From assembly GCF_034344865.1 (NCBI RefSeq), contig NZ_CP133774.1, positions 5,766,001 through 5,830,000 of the forward strand: a stretch of 64,000 bases of DNA, written 5' to 3'. The position numbers and the translations under genes are program-made. How positions within the stretch are numbered: the first letter of the stretch is position 1; each line of letters starts with the position of its first letter. This DNA is from Pseudomonas sp. 10S4 (GTDB lineage: Bacteria; Pseudomonadota; Gammaproteobacteria; Pseudomonadales; Pseudomonadaceae). Below are positions 48,427 to 56,480 of the stretch, in pieces. Under the pieces are notes generated by a model. It worked only from the letters and a program-made list of their open reading frames with translations. It searched no databases and was not told the DNA's origin.

Positions 48427-49446
48427 ATGACCCTCTCACGCTGGCTGCCCTGCCTGCTGCTGACCGCCACTCTACCCATCCTGGCTCACGCCGAAGGTCC
48501 GGAATATGGACCGGAACTCCAGGGCTTCGAGTATCCCTACACGGTCAAGCATTTTGCCTTCCAGTCCCAGGGTAAATCCCTGCAAATGGGTTACATGGAC
48601 GTCGCCGCCCATGGCAAGGCCAACGGGCGCAGTGTGGTGCTGATGCATGGCAAGAATTTCTGCGGCGCGACCTGGGACAGTTCGATCAAGGCCCTGAGCG
48701 AGGCCGGCTACCGAGTGATCGCCCCGGACCAGATAGGCTTCTGCACCTCCAGCAAACCAGACAATTACCAATACACATTCCAGCAACTGGCGACCAACAC
48801 CCAGAAGCTACTCAAGGCCCTGGGCATCCAGAAGGCCACCTTGGTCGGGCACTCCACCGGCGGCATGCTCGCCACCCGTTATGCGCTGCAATACCCGGAA
48901 CAAGTCGAGCAATTGGCGCTGGTCAATCCCATCGGCCTGGAAGACTGGAAAGCCCTCGGCGTACCGTATCGCACCGTCGATCAATGGTATGAACGGGAGC
49001 TGAAAGTCACCGCCGACGGGATCCGCACCTATGAACGCAACACCTATTACGCCGGGCGCTGGAAGCCGGAGTTCGATCGCTGGGTCGACATGCTCGCCGG
49101 CCTGAACAAAGGCCCGGGGCATAAACAAGTGGCGTGGAACTCGGCGCTGATCTACGACATGATCTTCACCCAGCCAGTGTTCTACGAGTTCAAGGACCTG
49201 AAAATGCCGACCTTGCTGCTGATCGGCACCTCCGACACCACGGCCATCGGCAGCGACATCGCCACCCCCGAGGTCAAGGCGAAGCTCGGTCACTACGACG
49301 TGCTCGGCAAGCAAGTGGCAAAACTGATTCCACACTCGACCCTGGTGGAATTCCCGGGCATGGGCCACGCACCGCAGATGGAAGAGCCGACGCAATTTCA
49401 TCAGGCCCTGCTCGACTGGCTGAACAAAACCAACCCTGTTCGTTGA
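48427..49446 (+). CDS. Secreted alpha/beta hydrolase
   Basis: 339 residues with a signal peptide (MTLSRWLPCLLLTATLPILA, cleavage after AHA). The fold is clear: oxyanion region VVLMHGKNFCGATWD, nucleophile elbow GHSTGG with Ser143, acid in LLLIGTSDTT and His in FPGMGHAPQM. Related proteins are annotated as haloperoxidase or epoxide-hydrolase-like; the substrate is unknown. CACGGAG lies about nine bases before the ATG. A D-2-hydroxyacid dehydrogenase follows 13 bases downstream, so they are probably co-transcribed. Confidence 0.87.
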   Translation: MTLSRWLPCLLLTATLPILAHAEGPEYGPELQGFEYPYTVKHFAFQSQGKSLQMGYMDVAAHGKANGRSVVLMHGKNFCGATWDSSIKALSEAGYRVIAPDQIGFCTSSKPDNYQYTFQQLATNTQKLLKALGIQKATLVGHSTGGMLATRYALQYPEQVEQLALVNPIGLEDWKALGVPYRTVDQWYERELKVTADGIRTYERNTYYAGRWKPEFDRWVDMLAGLNKGPGHKQVAWNSALIYDMIFTQPVFYEFKDLKMPTLLLIGTSDTTAIGSDIATPEVKAKLGHYDVLGKQVAKLIPHSTLVEFPGMGHAPQMEEPTQFHQALLDWLNKTNPVR

Positions 49447-49459
49447 TGAGGTAAGGCTG

Positions 49460-50413
49460 ATGGCTGTGCAGATTGCGGTGATCGATGACTGGCAGGACGT
49501 GGCCAGCGGCGTGGTGGACTGGTCGGTGCTGGACAGCATCGGCGAGGTGAACTTTATCCATGACTACCCGGCCGACAACGACGCACTGGTCGAACGCCTG
49601 GGCGCGTTCGAGGTGATTTGCGTGATGCGTGAGCGCACGCGCTTCGACGAAGACCTGCTGCGCCGCCTGCCCAAACTCAAGCTGCTGGTCACCGGCGGTA
49701 TGCGCAACGCGGCGCTGGATCTGAAAGCCGCTGCTGCGCTGGGCATTCAGGTCAGCGGCACCGACAGTTACAAGCACGCCGCCCCGGAACTGACTTGGGC
49801 GCTGATCATGGCCGCGACCCGCAACCTGATGGTCGAAGCCAATGCCCTGCGTGCCGGTCTTTGGCAGCAAGGCTTGGGCGGCGACCTGCACGGCAAGACC
49901 TTGGCGATTCTCGGTCTGGGCAGCATCGGCAAACGCGTGGCGCAGTTCGGTCAGGTCTTCGGCATGCGGGTGATCGCCTGGAGCGAAAACCTCACCGCCG
50001 AACGAGCCGCCGAATCCGGCGTGAGCTACGTCAGCAAGCAGGAACTGTTCGAACAAGCCGATGTGCTGTCGGTACACCTGGTGCTCAGCGAGCGCAGCAG
50101 CGGGATCGTTGATGCCCAGGCGCTGGACTGGATGAAACCCACGGCGCTGCTGGTCAACACCGCACGCGGGCCGATTGTCGATGAAACGGCACTGATCAAG
50201 GCACTGCAGAAGAAGCGCCTGGCGGGCGCAGCGCTGGATGTGTTCGAGCAGGAGCCGTTGCCCGAAATGCATCCGTTCCGCACGCTGGACAACGTGCTGG
50301 CCACACCGCATGTCGGGTATGTCAGCCGGCAGAATTACCAGCAGTTCTTTTCGCAGATGATCGAGGATGTTCAGGCCTGGGCGGCGGGCGCGCCGATTCG
50401 TTTATTGAGCTGA
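49460..50413 (+). CDS. D-2-hydroxyacid dehydrogenase family protein
   Basis: NAD(P)-dependent oxidoreductase of 317 residues. The nucleotide motif is GLGSIGKRVAQFG (residues 152-164). Catalytic residues are Arg236 (NTARGPIVDE), Glu265 (DVFEQEPLP) and His284 (ATPHVGYVS). The N-terminal half (VLDSIGEVNFIHDYPADNDA) resembles the phosphoglycerate-dehydrogenase-like proteins of Pseudomonas. The substrate may be glyoxylate, hydroxypyruvate or a longer 2-oxoacid. Sits in an operon with a secreted hydrolase. Confidence 0.89.
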   Translation: MAVQIAVIDDWQDVASGVVDWSVLDSIGEVNFIHDYPADNDALVERLGAFEVICVMRERTRFDEDLLRRLPKLKLLVTGGMRNAALDLKAAAALGIQVSGTDSYKHAAPELTWALIMAATRNLMVEANALRAGLWQQGLGGDLHGKTLAILGLGSIGKRVAQFGQVFGMRVIAWSENLTAERAAESGVSYVSKQELFEQADVLSVHLVLSERSSGIVDAQALDWMKPTALLVNTARGPIVDETALIKALQKKRLAGAALDVFEQEPLPEMHPFRTLDNVLATPHVGYVSRQNYQQFFSQMIEDVQAWAAGAPIRLLS

Positions 50414-50427
50414 AACCGCGTCATCGT

Positions 50428-50523
50428 TCATCGCGAGCAAGCTCGCTCCCACAGGGATCTAGGGTGTACACAAAATGTGCGTCCACAACACTTCCCCTGT
50501 GGGAGCGAGCCTGCTCGCGATGA
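50428..50523. repeat. REP pair, inverted orientation
   Basis: TCATCGCGAGCAAGCTCGCT and AGCGAGCCTGCTCGCGATGA arms, with CCCACAGGG/CCCTGTGGG inside. Confidence 0.85.
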
Positions 50524-51011
50524 GGCCCTGACAATCACCACACCCCTCAAACCCTGCGCACCACAACAGTGCAAAACCCCATTTCCCCTTCGCACACTCA
50601 TGTGTCTCCCACGTGACATTTTGGCCCGCGATCAAAAATAAACCTGCACTTCGTCGGTGCGTTTGCCCTCCAAGTCGGTACGTCCGTACCTCTTTAAACC
50701 GATTGTCGAACAATTTTGCCATCTGGCCTGTGACGCTCTAAGTTCTGGCCTAGACTGATTTCGCGGGTCGAAACCGGTCGGTCACAAAGCGGAAAAAAGT
50801 CGAAACTTTTACCTGTAGCGAAGAGTCCTCTTAGAGACAGGTGCGTTCCGACTGGTGCAATCCTTGCAACAGCCCCTCCAGCCTTTGTGCTTTAGCGTAT
50901 TGGCAGCGTTTGCTCACCGATGCGTAGCGCGTTTGCGCCCGGCCACAGGATTTGGCCACGAACACCGTTTGTGCCAGACCTAGAATTAGATCAACAACAC
51001 GGGAGATTCAT
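50524..51011 (+). promoter_or_regulatory. glgA operon upstream region
   Basis: No gene is supported in this stretch. It carries the inverted repeat GGTACG-TC-CGTACC (50677-50690), which shares GTACGTCCGTACC with the region before the chemoreceptor. A -10-like CTAGACT (50750-50756) and a second CCTAGAATTA near 50979 are also present. CTAGACT resembles stationary-phase (RpoS) -10 elements, which would suit glycogen/trehalose genes; this is inference. Confidence 0.5.
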
Positions 51012-52592
51012 ATGATCAGTGCGGCTTTAGATATTCAGGGAGAACGTGCTCATCAGCAGGTCGGCGAATCGAGCGCCGTGAATGCCCCGAGCAGCAAGGC
51101 AATCAGCATCCCCAAGGCACTTGTACCGGTCGCCAGTCAGAATCCCAACAAGAAGAAAGTCTTGTTCGTGACCTCGGAAATCGCCGACCTGGTGAAAACC
51201 GGTGGCTTGGGTGACGTCTCCGCTGCGCTGCCGCGAGCCATGGCTCATTTGCACGACGTTCGTGTGCTGATCCCCGGTTATCCGCAAGTGCTGCACAGCG
51301 AAAATCCGATCCACATCATTGGTGAACTCGGCGGTCATGCCGCATTGCCGCCCTGCAAGATCGGGCGCATGGACATGCCTGATGGCCTGGTCATCTACGT
51401 GTTGATCTGCCCCGAACTCTACGAGCGCGAAGGCTCGCCTTATGGCGCCAACAACGGCCGCGACTGGCCGGACAACCACATCCGTTTCGCCCGTCTGGGG
51501 CTGGCCGCTGCCGATATCGCCGCCAACCTCGCGCAAATCCACTGGTGCCCGGACCTGGTGCACGCCCATGACTGGCCAGCCGGCCTGGCCCCTGCGTATA
51601 TGCACTGGCGCGGGCAGCGCACACCAACCCTATTCACCATCCATAACCTGGCCTATCAGGGCGTCACCAGCCTCGGCTCTTGCCCGGAACTGGGCATCCC
51701 GATGCACGCACTGCAACAGGAAGGCATGGAGTTCTACGGCAAGATGTCGTTCCTCAAGGCCGGCATGGCTTATTCGAGCCACATCACCACGGTCAGCGCC
51801 ACCTACGCCCAGGAAATCACTACGCCTGCCTTCGGCTGCGGCCTCGACGGTTTTCTTGCCGCCAAGACCCAGCAAGGCCTGCTCAGCGGGATTCCCAACG
51901 GCATCGACGAGAGCTGGGACGCCGCCACCGACCCGCACCTGTTCTGCCCGTTCACCATCGGCGACTGGGACGGTAAAGCCGTCAACGCCGCTCACGTGCG
52001 CGAGCTGTTCGGCCTGGAAGCATCCGAAGGTCCGCTGTTCGCCGTGGTATCGCGCCTTGTCTACCAGAAAGGTCTGGACCTTACCGAAGCCGTGGCCGAA
52101 TTCATTGTCGAAAACGGCGGCCAGATCGCAATCATCGGCCGTGGCGAACCGGAAGAAGAACAAGCCATGCGGGTGCTGGCCCTGCGCTTCCCTGGCCAGG
52201 TTGGCGTGCGCATCGGCTTCAATGAAACCGACGCCCGCCGCATGTTCGCCGGCAGCGATTTCCTGTTGATGCCTTCGCGTTACGAACCTTGCGGTTTGAG
52301 CCAGATGTACGCCCAGCGCTTCGGCTCGTTGCCGGTGGCACGGAATACCGGCGGCCTGGCCGACACCATCGAAAACGGCGTGACCGGTTTCCTGTTCGAC
52401 GAATCCACCGTTGAGAGTTACCGCGAAGCTGTGGGCCGCGCATTCAAGGTCTTCGCCTTCCCCGACCTGCTGCACGCCATGCGTTGCCGCGCCATGGCTG
52501 CGCCGTTCAACTGGTGCAAAGCGGTCGAACCCTACGCCGAACTCTACGAACAATTGGTGGCTAAAGCCCTGGGTAAATCGGGTCACAAATAA
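51012..52592 (+). CDS. glgA: Glycogen synthase
   Basis: GT5 glycogen/starch synthase of 526 residues, using ADP-glucose to extend alpha-1,4-glucan. The ADP-glucose-binding motif KTGGLGDVSAALPRAM begins near residue 62. The C-terminal GT-B part shows VVSRLVYQKGLDLTEAVAEF and PSRYEPCGLSQMYAQRFGSL. The start at 51012 (MISAALDIQGERAHQQ) follows GGGAG. The roughly 45-residue N-terminal lead before KKVLFVTSEIADL is longer than in E. coli, as in other Pseudomonas. First gene of the glgA-treZ-malQ-treY operon, matching PA2165-PA2160 of P. aeruginosa. Confidence 0.94.
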   Translation: MISAALDIQGERAHQQVGESSAVNAPSSKAISIPKALVPVASQNPNKKKVLFVTSEIADLVKTGGLGDVSAALPRAMAHLHDVRVLIPGYPQVLHSENPIHIIGELGGHAALPPCKIGRMDMPDGLVIYVLICPELYEREGSPYGANNGRDWPDNHIRFARLGLAAADIAANLAQIHWCPDLVHAHDWPAGLAPAYMHWRGQRTPTLFTIHNLAYQGVTSLGSCPELGIPMHALQQEGMEFYGKMSFLKAGMAYSSHITTVSATYAQEITTPAFGCGLDGFLAAKTQQGLLSGIPNGIDESWDAATDPHLFCPFTIGDWDGKAVNAAHVRELFGLEASEGPLFAVVSRLVYQKGLDLTEAVAEFIVENGGQIAIIGRGEPEEEQAMRVLALRFPGQVGVRIGFNETDARRMFAGSDFLLMPSRYEPCGLSQMYAQRFGSLPVARNTGGLADTIENGVTGFLFDESTVESYREAVGRAFKVFAFPDLLHAMRCRAMAAPFNWCKAVEPYAELYEQLVAKALGKSGHK

Positions 52593-52608
52593 CACGAGGT
52601 TTTCAACG

Positions 52609-54405
52609 ATGCCGTTACGGACTCTTGAGACCTGGCCCCACGGCGCAATCATGCTGGACGCAGAACACACGCGTTTTGCCTTGTGGGCGCCAGATGCGTT
52701 TTACGTCAGTGTCGAACTGGAAAACGGGCAATCCTTGCCGCTGCTGCCCCAGGCCAACGGCTGGTTCGTGATCAAGACCCGTTGCCCGGCCGGCACGCGT
52801 TACCGCTACAACATCGATGGTGAACTGGAGGTGCCCGACCCGGCCTCCCGCGCCCAGGCCGGGGACCTCGACCGCCACAGCGTGGTGGTCGATCCCCTCG
52901 CCTACCACTGGCAACACGCCGCCTGGCAAGGTCGGCCGTGGAATGAAGCGGTGATCTACGAACTGCACGTCGGAGCCCTCGGCGGTTTCAGTGAAGTCGA
53001 GCAACACCTGACGCGCCTTGTCGAACTGGGCATCACCGCGATCGAACTAATGCCACTGGCGCAATTCCCCGGTGAGCGCAATTGGGGCTACGACGGGGTT
53101 CTGCCCTACGCGCCCCAAGCCTCCTACGGCTCCCCCGAACAACTCAAACACCTGATCGACACGGCCCACGGCCATGGCCTGGCGGTGATTCTCGACGTGG
53201 TCTACAACCACTTCGGCCCCGACGGCAATTACCTGCATCGCTACGCCAAGGGCTTTTTCCGCGAGGACAAACACACCCCATGGGGCGCGGCCATCGACTT
53301 CCGCCGACGCGAGGTGCGGGACTTCTTCATTGATAACGCGCTGATGTGGTTGTTGGAGTACCGCTTCGACGGATTGCGCCTGGACGCGGTGCACGCCATC
53401 GAAGACCCGGACTTTCTGCAAGAGCTGGCGCAACGGGTACGCCATCAGACCGACCCGCGCCGACACGTGTGGCTGACCGTGGAAAACGAACACAACCAGG
53501 CCAGCCTGCTGGAGCAAGGTTTCGATGCGCAGTGGAACGACGACGGCCACAACGCCCTGCACGTTCTGCTGACCGGCGAAACCGACGCCTATTACGCCGA
53601 CTATGCTCAAAACCCTACCGAGCAACTGGCGCGTTGCCTGAGCCAGGGTTTCGTGTTCCAGGGCCACATCACCCGCCACGGAACGCCGCGCGGTGAGCCC
53701 AGCGGCCACTTGCCGCCGAGCGCGTTTGTGCTGTTTCTGCAAAACCACGACCAGATCGGCAATCGCGCCTTTGGCGAACGGTTGCATCAACTGGCGCATC
53801 CCGAGGCGTTGAAAGCCGCCACCGCGTTGCTGCTGTTGTCGCCGATGATTCCGCTGATGTTCATGGGGGACGAGTTCGCCGCCGAGCAGCCCTTCCTGTT
53901 TTTCACCAGCCACCACGGCGAACTGGCCGAATTGGTGCGCGAAGGTCGACGCAACGAGTTCGCCGCATTCAGCGCCTTCAAAGATCCTGTCAAACGCGCA
54001 CAGATCCCCGACCCGAATGCGCCGCAGACCTTCGAAGCGTCGCAGCCCAGGCACGCTGGCGACCCGGCGCAGCAGGCGATGCACGACCTTTACCGGCAAT
54101 TGCTGCAACTGCGTCATCGGCACATCTCGCCGCACTTGCCCGGCGCTCAAGCCCTGGGCGCCGAGGTGCTGGCCGAAGGTGCGGTGACGGCGCGCTGGCG
54201 ACTGGGCGACGGCAGTCTGCTGCGCATCGACCTGAACCTCAGCGCAGCGCCTGTGGTCCACCTATCACAGGCCGATGCTTTGCTGCTGTTCGAACACCCA
54301 CCCGCGTCCGACCTGTTGCACCAGAGCAATCTCGCACCGTATAGCGCCCTAGTCAGCCTCACGGCCGCAACCCCTTTGCTACCCCCGGATGGAGAGCGCC
54401 TATGA
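52609..54405 (+). CDS. treZ: Malto-oligosyltrehalose trehalohydrolase
   Basis: GH13 enzyme that releases trehalose from maltooligosyl-trehalose made by TreY. N-terminal CBM48-like domain (FALWAPDAFYVSVELENGQS), then the GH13 motifs: DVVYNHFGPDG near residue 197, GLRLDAVHAI near 255 (nucleophile Asp), TVENEHN near 291 and FLQNHDQIGNR near 376. Length is 598 residues, normal. The ATG at 52609 was chosen because the CBM domain begins there; GAGG lies ten bases upstream, and glgA ends 16 bases before. Confidence 0.94.
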   Translation: MPLRTLETWPHGAIMLDAEHTRFALWAPDAFYVSVELENGQSLPLLPQANGWFVIKTRCPAGTRYRYNIDGELEVPDPASRAQAGDLDRHSVVVDPLAYHWQHAAWQGRPWNEAVIYELHVGALGGFSEVEQHLTRLVELGITAIELMPLAQFPGERNWGYDGVLPYAPQASYGSPEQLKHLIDTAHGHGLAVILDVVYNHFGPDGNYLHRYAKGFFREDKHTPWGAAIDFRRREVRDFFIDNALMWLLEYRFDGLRLDAVHAIEDPDFLQELAQRVRHQTDPRRHVWLTVENEHNQASLLEQGFDAQWNDDGHNALHVLLTGETDAYYADYAQNPTEQLARCLSQGFVFQGHITRHGTPRGEPSGHLPPSAFVLFLQNHDQIGNRAFGERLHQLAHPEALKAATALLLLSPMIPLMFMGDEFAAEQPFLFFTSHHGELAELVREGRRNEFAAFSAFKDPVKRAQIPDPNAPQTFEASQPRHAGDPAQQAMHDLYRQLLQLRHRHISPHLPGAQALGAEVLAEGAVTARWRLGDGSLLRIDLNLSAAPVVHLSQADALLLFEHPPASDLLHQSNLAPYSALVSLTAATPLLPPDGERL

Positions 54406-56480
54406 GCGATGCGCAATTGGAAATACTGGCCAGCCGTGCTGGCCTGGCAGTCGACTGGATCGACGCCAACGGCCGTCCGCAAAAAGTCGCCCCTGCGGTG
54501 CTGCGCTCGGTACTGACCGGGCTCGGTCATCCGGCCGGCAGCGCCCAGGAAATCGACGCCAGCCTGCTGCAATTGCAGCAGGTGCAACAGACCCGTTTCC
54601 TGCCGCCGCTGATCACCGCCGACATCGGCGCTGGCCTCGACCTGAGCCGCTATTTCGAACCTGAAACGCCGTGCGAAATCCATCTCGAAGACGGTTCGCG
54701 CCTGCACCTGAAACTCGATGCCGAAGCGATCCTGCCGGGCTTGATCCCGGTTGGCTATCAACACGTCAGCATCGACGGACAATCCTTCACCCTGGCCGTG
54801 GCCCCCGAGCGCTGCTACAGCGTCGGCGATGCAGTCGACAGCCCGATCCCGCGCACCTGGGGCCTGAGCGTGCAGTTGTATTCGTTGCGCCGCACCGGCG
54901 ATGGCGGCTTCGGCGATACCCAAGCCCTTGAAGACCTGGCCCGTGTCGCCGGTGAACGCGGTGCCGAGGCATTGGCCATCAGCCCGATGCACGCGATGTT
55001 CAGCAGCGACACCCATCGTTACAGCCCGTATTCACCGTCCAGCCGTTTATTCCTCAACAGCCTCTACGCCGCACCGGGAGCGATCCTCGGTGAACGCGCC
55101 TTGCGCGATGCGATTGACGCCACCGGGTTGGCCGAACAACTGCAACACCTGGAAGCCCTGCCCCTGATCGACTGGCCGGTCGCTGCCGAAGTCAAACATC
55201 AGCTGTTGCAAGCGCTCTACGAAGGGTTCGTCCAGGGCGAACATCCGCTGCACGAAGACTTCAGCAGCTTCCGCCATGCCGGCGGCGAAGCCCTGGAAAA
55301 CCATTGCCGTTTCGAAGCCATTCAAGAGGCCCGCGCCGCCCGCGGTGAAGACCTGGACTGGCGCCACTGGCCCGAACAATGGCAAGACCCGCGCAGCGCC
55401 GCCCTCGCCGACTTCGCCGAGGAAAACTCCGGACGCATCGGCTTCTTCGCCTTCTGCCAATGGCTGATCGACCGCTGCCTGGCGCGGGCCCAAACCGCAG
55501 CTGTCAGCGCGGGCATGGGCATCGGGCTGGTGGCTGACTTGGCGGTTGGCGCCGACGGCGGTGGTAGCCAGGCCTGGAGCCGTCAGGACGAACTGCTCGC
55601 GTCGCTGACCGTGGGTGCACCGCCGGACATCCTCAACCGTTCCGGCCAGGGCTGGGGGATTTCCGCGTTTTCCCCGGAAGGCTTGGTACGCAACGGCTTT
55701 CGCGCATTCATCGAAATGCTGCGCGCCAATTTCGCCCACGCCGGAGGTCTGCGGATCGACCACGTGATGGGCCTGCAACGATTGTGGGTGATCCCAAACG
55801 ATGCGCCGCCCGCCGACGGCGCTTATCTGTATTACCCGGTGGACGACTTGCTGCGTTTGCTGACCCTCGAATCCCATCGGCATCAGGCGATTGTCCTCGG
55901 CGAAGACCTCGGCACGGTGGCCGACGGCCTGCGGGAAAAACTCATCGCCCGCGCGATCCTCGGCATGCGCGTGTTGCTGTTTGAACAAGACAACACCCAT
56001 TTCAAACCGATCCTCGACTGGCCGGACAACGCCCTCGCGACCACCAGCACTCACGATTTGCCAACGATCAACGGCTGGTGGCACGGTCACGACATCGACT
56101 GGAATTCCCGGCTTGGCCTGATCGACGCCAACAGCGAGATCGAGTGGCGGCATCACCGCGAACGCGAGCGCGAAGGCTTGCGCCGGGTGTTGAGCGAAGA
56201 TCCGCAGAATTTCCGTGAAGAACACCACGAAACCGATCAGGTGCTCGACGCCGCGATTCGCTTCCTTGGCCATACCCGGGCGCCGCTGGTATTGCTGCCG
56301 CTGGAAGATGCCCTCGGCATCGAGCAGCAAGCCAACCTGCCCGGCACCACCGACACGCACCCCAACTGGTCGCGGCGCCTGCCCGGCAACAGTGAAGCCT
56401 TGCTCGATGACCCGGACGCCGCCCGACGCCTTGAACTGCTCGCCTGCGCGCGACTTCAGGCGGGTGAGCGTGACCAATGA
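54402..56480 (+). CDS. malQ: 4-alpha-glucanotransferase (amylomaltase)
   Basis: GH77 disproportionating enzyme that rearranges alpha-1,4-glucans. The signature GLRIDHVMGLQRLWVIP lies near residue 449, VLGEDLGTV near 498 and STHDLPTINGWW near 549. Length is 692 residues. The ATG overlaps the treZ stop (ATGA) and its own stop overlaps the treY start, so treZ-malQ-treY are translationally coupled. It likely reshapes oligosaccharides freed from glycogen into TreY substrates. Confidence 0.94.
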   Translation: MSDAQLEILASRAGLAVDWIDANGRPQKVAPAVLRSVLTGLGHPAGSAQEIDASLLQLQQVQQTRFLPPLITADIGAGLDLSRYFEPETPCEIHLEDGSRLHLKLDAEAILPGLIPVGYQHVSIDGQSFTLAVAPERCYSVGDAVDSPIPRTWGLSVQLYSLRRTGDGGFGDTQALEDLARVAGERGAEALAISPMHAMFSSDTHRYSPYSPSSRLFLNSLYAAPGAILGERALRDAIDATGLAEQLQHLEALPLIDWPVAAEVKHQLLQALYEGFVQGEHPLHEDFSSFRHAGGEALENHCRFEAIQEARAARGEDLDWRHWPEQWQDPRSAALADFAEENSGRIGFFAFCQWLIDRCLARAQTAAVSAGMGIGLVADLAVGADGGGSQAWSRQDELLASLTVGAPPDILNRSGQGWGISAFSPEGLVRNGFRAFIEMLRANFAHAGGLRIDHVMGLQRLWVIPNDAPPADGAYLYYPVDDLLRLLTLESHRHQAIVLGEDLGTVADGLREKLIARAILGMRVLLFEQDNTHFKPILDWPDNALATTSTHDLPTINGWWHGHDIDWNSRLGLIDANSEIEWRHHREREREGLRRVLSEDPQNFREEHHETDQVLDAAIRFLGHTRAPLVLLPLEDALGIEQQANLPGTTDTHPNWSRRLPGNSEALLDDPDAARRLELLACARLQAGERDQ

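Noticed and set aside
53047..54261. 404-codon minus-strand frame opposite treZ
   Set aside because: Antisense shadow of a well-supported GH13 gene.
55047..56477. Long open frame (476 codons) on the minus strand opposite malQ
   Set aside because: Antisense to a complete amylomaltase with all motifs; low-quality composition and no ribosome site.
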